Source of the DNA: Luscinia megarhynchos
Taxonomy: Eukaryota > Chordata > Aves > Passeriformes > Turdidae
DNA length: 64,000 nt
Assembly (NCBI GenBank): GCA_034336665.1
Contig: CM067592.1
Span: 39,607,735 to 39,671,734, forward strand
Direction: 5' to 3'
A program made the translations under genes and the position numbers. Within the stretch, counting starts at the first letter, position 1. Each line of letters begins with the position of its first letter. Shown one piece after another: positions 62,701 to 64,000 of this stretch. The notes beneath the pieces were generated by a model. That model searched no databases, was not told the origin of the DNA, and saw nothing but the letters and a program-made list of their open reading frames with translations.

Positions 62701-62952
62701 ATACGTGCTGTAGGATTCCATTATAATTACAGTGCACAGTGCTGAGATGTCCTTATTCCTAGTAAGGACTGCCTTCATAAAGAAACTGAAGTATGTCTTT
62801 TCCCTTAAAGACAAGATTAGGTTTCCTGTTTTCCTACTCTGTCCCTATTTGAATACAAAATGCTAAAACAGTGGAAAAGATAAATTACTCTTGTCTCCTA
62901 TTTTGGGGTTATGGGGTTGCTCTTTACTCTTAACTTTCTTTTTAACTTCTAG
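59711..62952. other. Unique AT-rich sequence, no recognised gene
   Basis: No gene or retroelement recognised. It holds the 25-bp tandem duplication at 61509-61558 (listed). The last 40 bases form a pyrimidine-rich run ending in AG at 62951-62952, upstream of the exon candidate. Confidence 0.55.
61509..61558. repeat. Two-copy 25-bp tandem duplication
   Basis: The units at 61509-61533 and 61534-61558 are identical except for one T/C difference. A near-perfect, isolated pair suggests a recent local duplication, as by replication slippage. Confidence 0.95.
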
Positions 62953-63056
62953 GGAAAGATTAATGAAATACTGAAAGAGGCCTACAAGCTTTATCCTCTA
63001 AGTGAACTTCAACTTGGGCTGAACTGGACTTCAAGAACTGACAAATTCTTGGCCAG
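62953..63056 (+). other. Candidate internal exon (weak), unknown gene
   Basis: Position 62953 follows a strong 3' splice-site context: a pyrimidine-rich run from about 62918 with a branch-like CTTAAC, ending TTCTAG. The next 104 bases are open in one phase only, with the first full codon at 62953. The peptide starts GKINEILKEAYKLYPLSELQ and has a soluble, protein-like composition. A GT follows at 63057-63058 in the context CCAG/GTCACT, which is a weak donor. If spliced there, the exon would be phase 0 in and phase 2 out. The frame otherwise runs on to a TAG at 63103-63105. I do not recognise the peptide. Chance matches of this kind are expected in 64 kb, so this is a hypothesis. Confidence 0.18.
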
Positions 63057-63387
63057 GTCACTAATTACCACATTAATTGTTTCCATTCACACAATTCCAT
63101 ATTAGCAAAGTCAAACATTTCCATCTTGAAAGTAGGCATCTGCCAAGCAGGATTTCTCTCACATGGCTTCAAATCCATTTTAAGGCACTTGAAATAAAAC
63201 TTGGCTTAGACCATAACTTAAATCAGAGGGTTAGCTGTTGTTTGTATGGAAGTTTATGCAGCTCCCTAGTTTTCACTTTATCTTTAAATGTGTTTCTAAT
63301 ACTTCACGACATTTGCATCCTGTAAGGTTGATTCCACCTGTCTGAAAAGAAAAAAAAATGTCTTCCATCAGACTCTTGCCCATTTTC
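63057..63387. other. Unique sequence, no gene seen
   Basis: A short spacer between the exon candidate and the last CR1. An 82-codon plus-strand frame (63077-63325) has no recognisable content. Confidence 0.55.
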
Positions 63388-63690
63388 ACAGAACCACAGA
63401 GTGGCTGGTGCTGGAAAGGACCTTTGGACCTCATCTAGTGTCATGCTAAGGCAAGCTGGCCCAGAGAAGGTTGCACAGAATCACATCCCTGCAGATTTTG
63501 AACCTCTCTAGAAAAGGAAACTCCACAGCTTTTTTAACTGGTGCTCAAAGCAAAGTTTCCCCTCATATTAAAATGAAACTTCTTGAGTTTTGGCTTGTGC
63601 CCATTGCATCTTGTCCTGCCACTGGTGACCATGAAAAAGAGTCTGTCTTCCTGACTTCTGCCCTGAAGATATTTGCATGCACATGAGCAA
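63388..63690 (-). mobile_element. CR1 3' tail fragment, minus strand
   Basis: This is an antisense CR1 3' region. It begins 'cacagaaccacagagtggct' and 'ggaaaggacctttggacctc', the antisense of the CR1 3' terminus. It continues through 'aggttgcacagaatcacatc', 'aaaggaaactccacagc', 'cttgtgcccattgcatctt' and 'gaagatatttgcatgcacat', all standard blocks in this order. It is a different CR1 subfamily from the copies at 6090 and 30383. There is no coding part. Confidence 0.92.
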
Positions 63691-64000
63691 ATTTGTGTGC
63701 ATGTATGTACATTTTTCTTCCTACAGAAGTCTGAGAAAGGATTTTATCATCAGAAAAATTAATATCATTAAATAATTATACAATCATACTAACAATGGGG
63801 ATGAAGGGAATGGCCTTGTCAGGTAAAAAAAATTTTGACAGTAAATAACTCCCTGTTTTCTTCACTTCAATAAGAGTTTTCATGGACAATTTTGCCAATA
63901 TTTGTTGAAAGAAATAAAATAAAATACTCTAATATAATAGCCTGGTTTCTTTCATCACCTATCTACAGACCCTCAAGGTCAGACCCTGAAAAGTCTTTGA
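63691..64000. other. Unique AT-rich sequence, no gene seen
   Basis: The end of the window; nothing is recognised. Confidence 0.6.

Noticed and set aside
1..64000. CRISPR arrays, tRNA or rRNA genes, bacterial operons
   Set aside because: I saw no regularly spaced repeats, cloverleaf sequences, rRNA blocks or dense same-strand coding; the repeat content is that of a bird-like nuclear genome.

Overview
The window reads as AT-rich, non-coding vertebrate nuclear DNA, most likely avian. No bacterial, viral or organellar gene organisation is present. The avian call rests on the repeats. There are six CR1 LINE fragments with the characteristic 3' ends and degraded reverse-transcriptase tails. There are also several endogenous-retrovirus LTRs, three of which have the layout of the common bird ERVL-type LTR (TG...CTGGTTT/AAACCAG...CA ends). 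No family name was checked against a database.

Layout: 0.5-1.4 kb CR1 (-). 6.1-7.0 kb CR1 (+). 8.25-8.35 kb TA/CA microsatellite, followed by a 31-bp perfect palindrome at 8.77 kb. 10.55-10.79 kb CR1 tail (-). 12.67-13.27 kb degraded ERVL-like LTR (+). 21.49-21.99 kb solo LTR (+) with a perfect 5-bp target-site duplication. 27.25-27.81 kb related LTR (-). 30.38-30.84 kb CR1 tail (+). 35.15-36.57 kb two abutting, unrelated LTRs in opposite orientation. 44.0 kb GGTT repeat. 49.39-50.16 kb a second copy of the 35.9-36.6 kb LTR, inverted. 54.7-55.35 kb CR1 (-) with an internal deletion. 59.27-59.71 kb another LTR-like unit (+). 63.39-63.69 kb CR1 tail (-). Everything between is unique AT-rich sequence with scattered A-rich runs.

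I recognise no protein-coding gene, tRNA, rRNA, CRISPR array or operon. The open reading frames, up to 166 codons, are either CR1/LTR passengers, translations of simple repeats, or short chance frames. One segment (62953-63056) has a good 3' splice-site context, a single open frame and a GT donor; it is listed as a weak exon candidate. Several unique blocks carry perfect POU octamers or homeodomain-like cores and could be conserved regulatory elements, but this cannot be settled without an alignment. The window is best described as an intergenic region or the inside of a very large intron, shaped by retroelement insertion, LTR recombination and small local rearrangements. I found no evidence for a new biological system.
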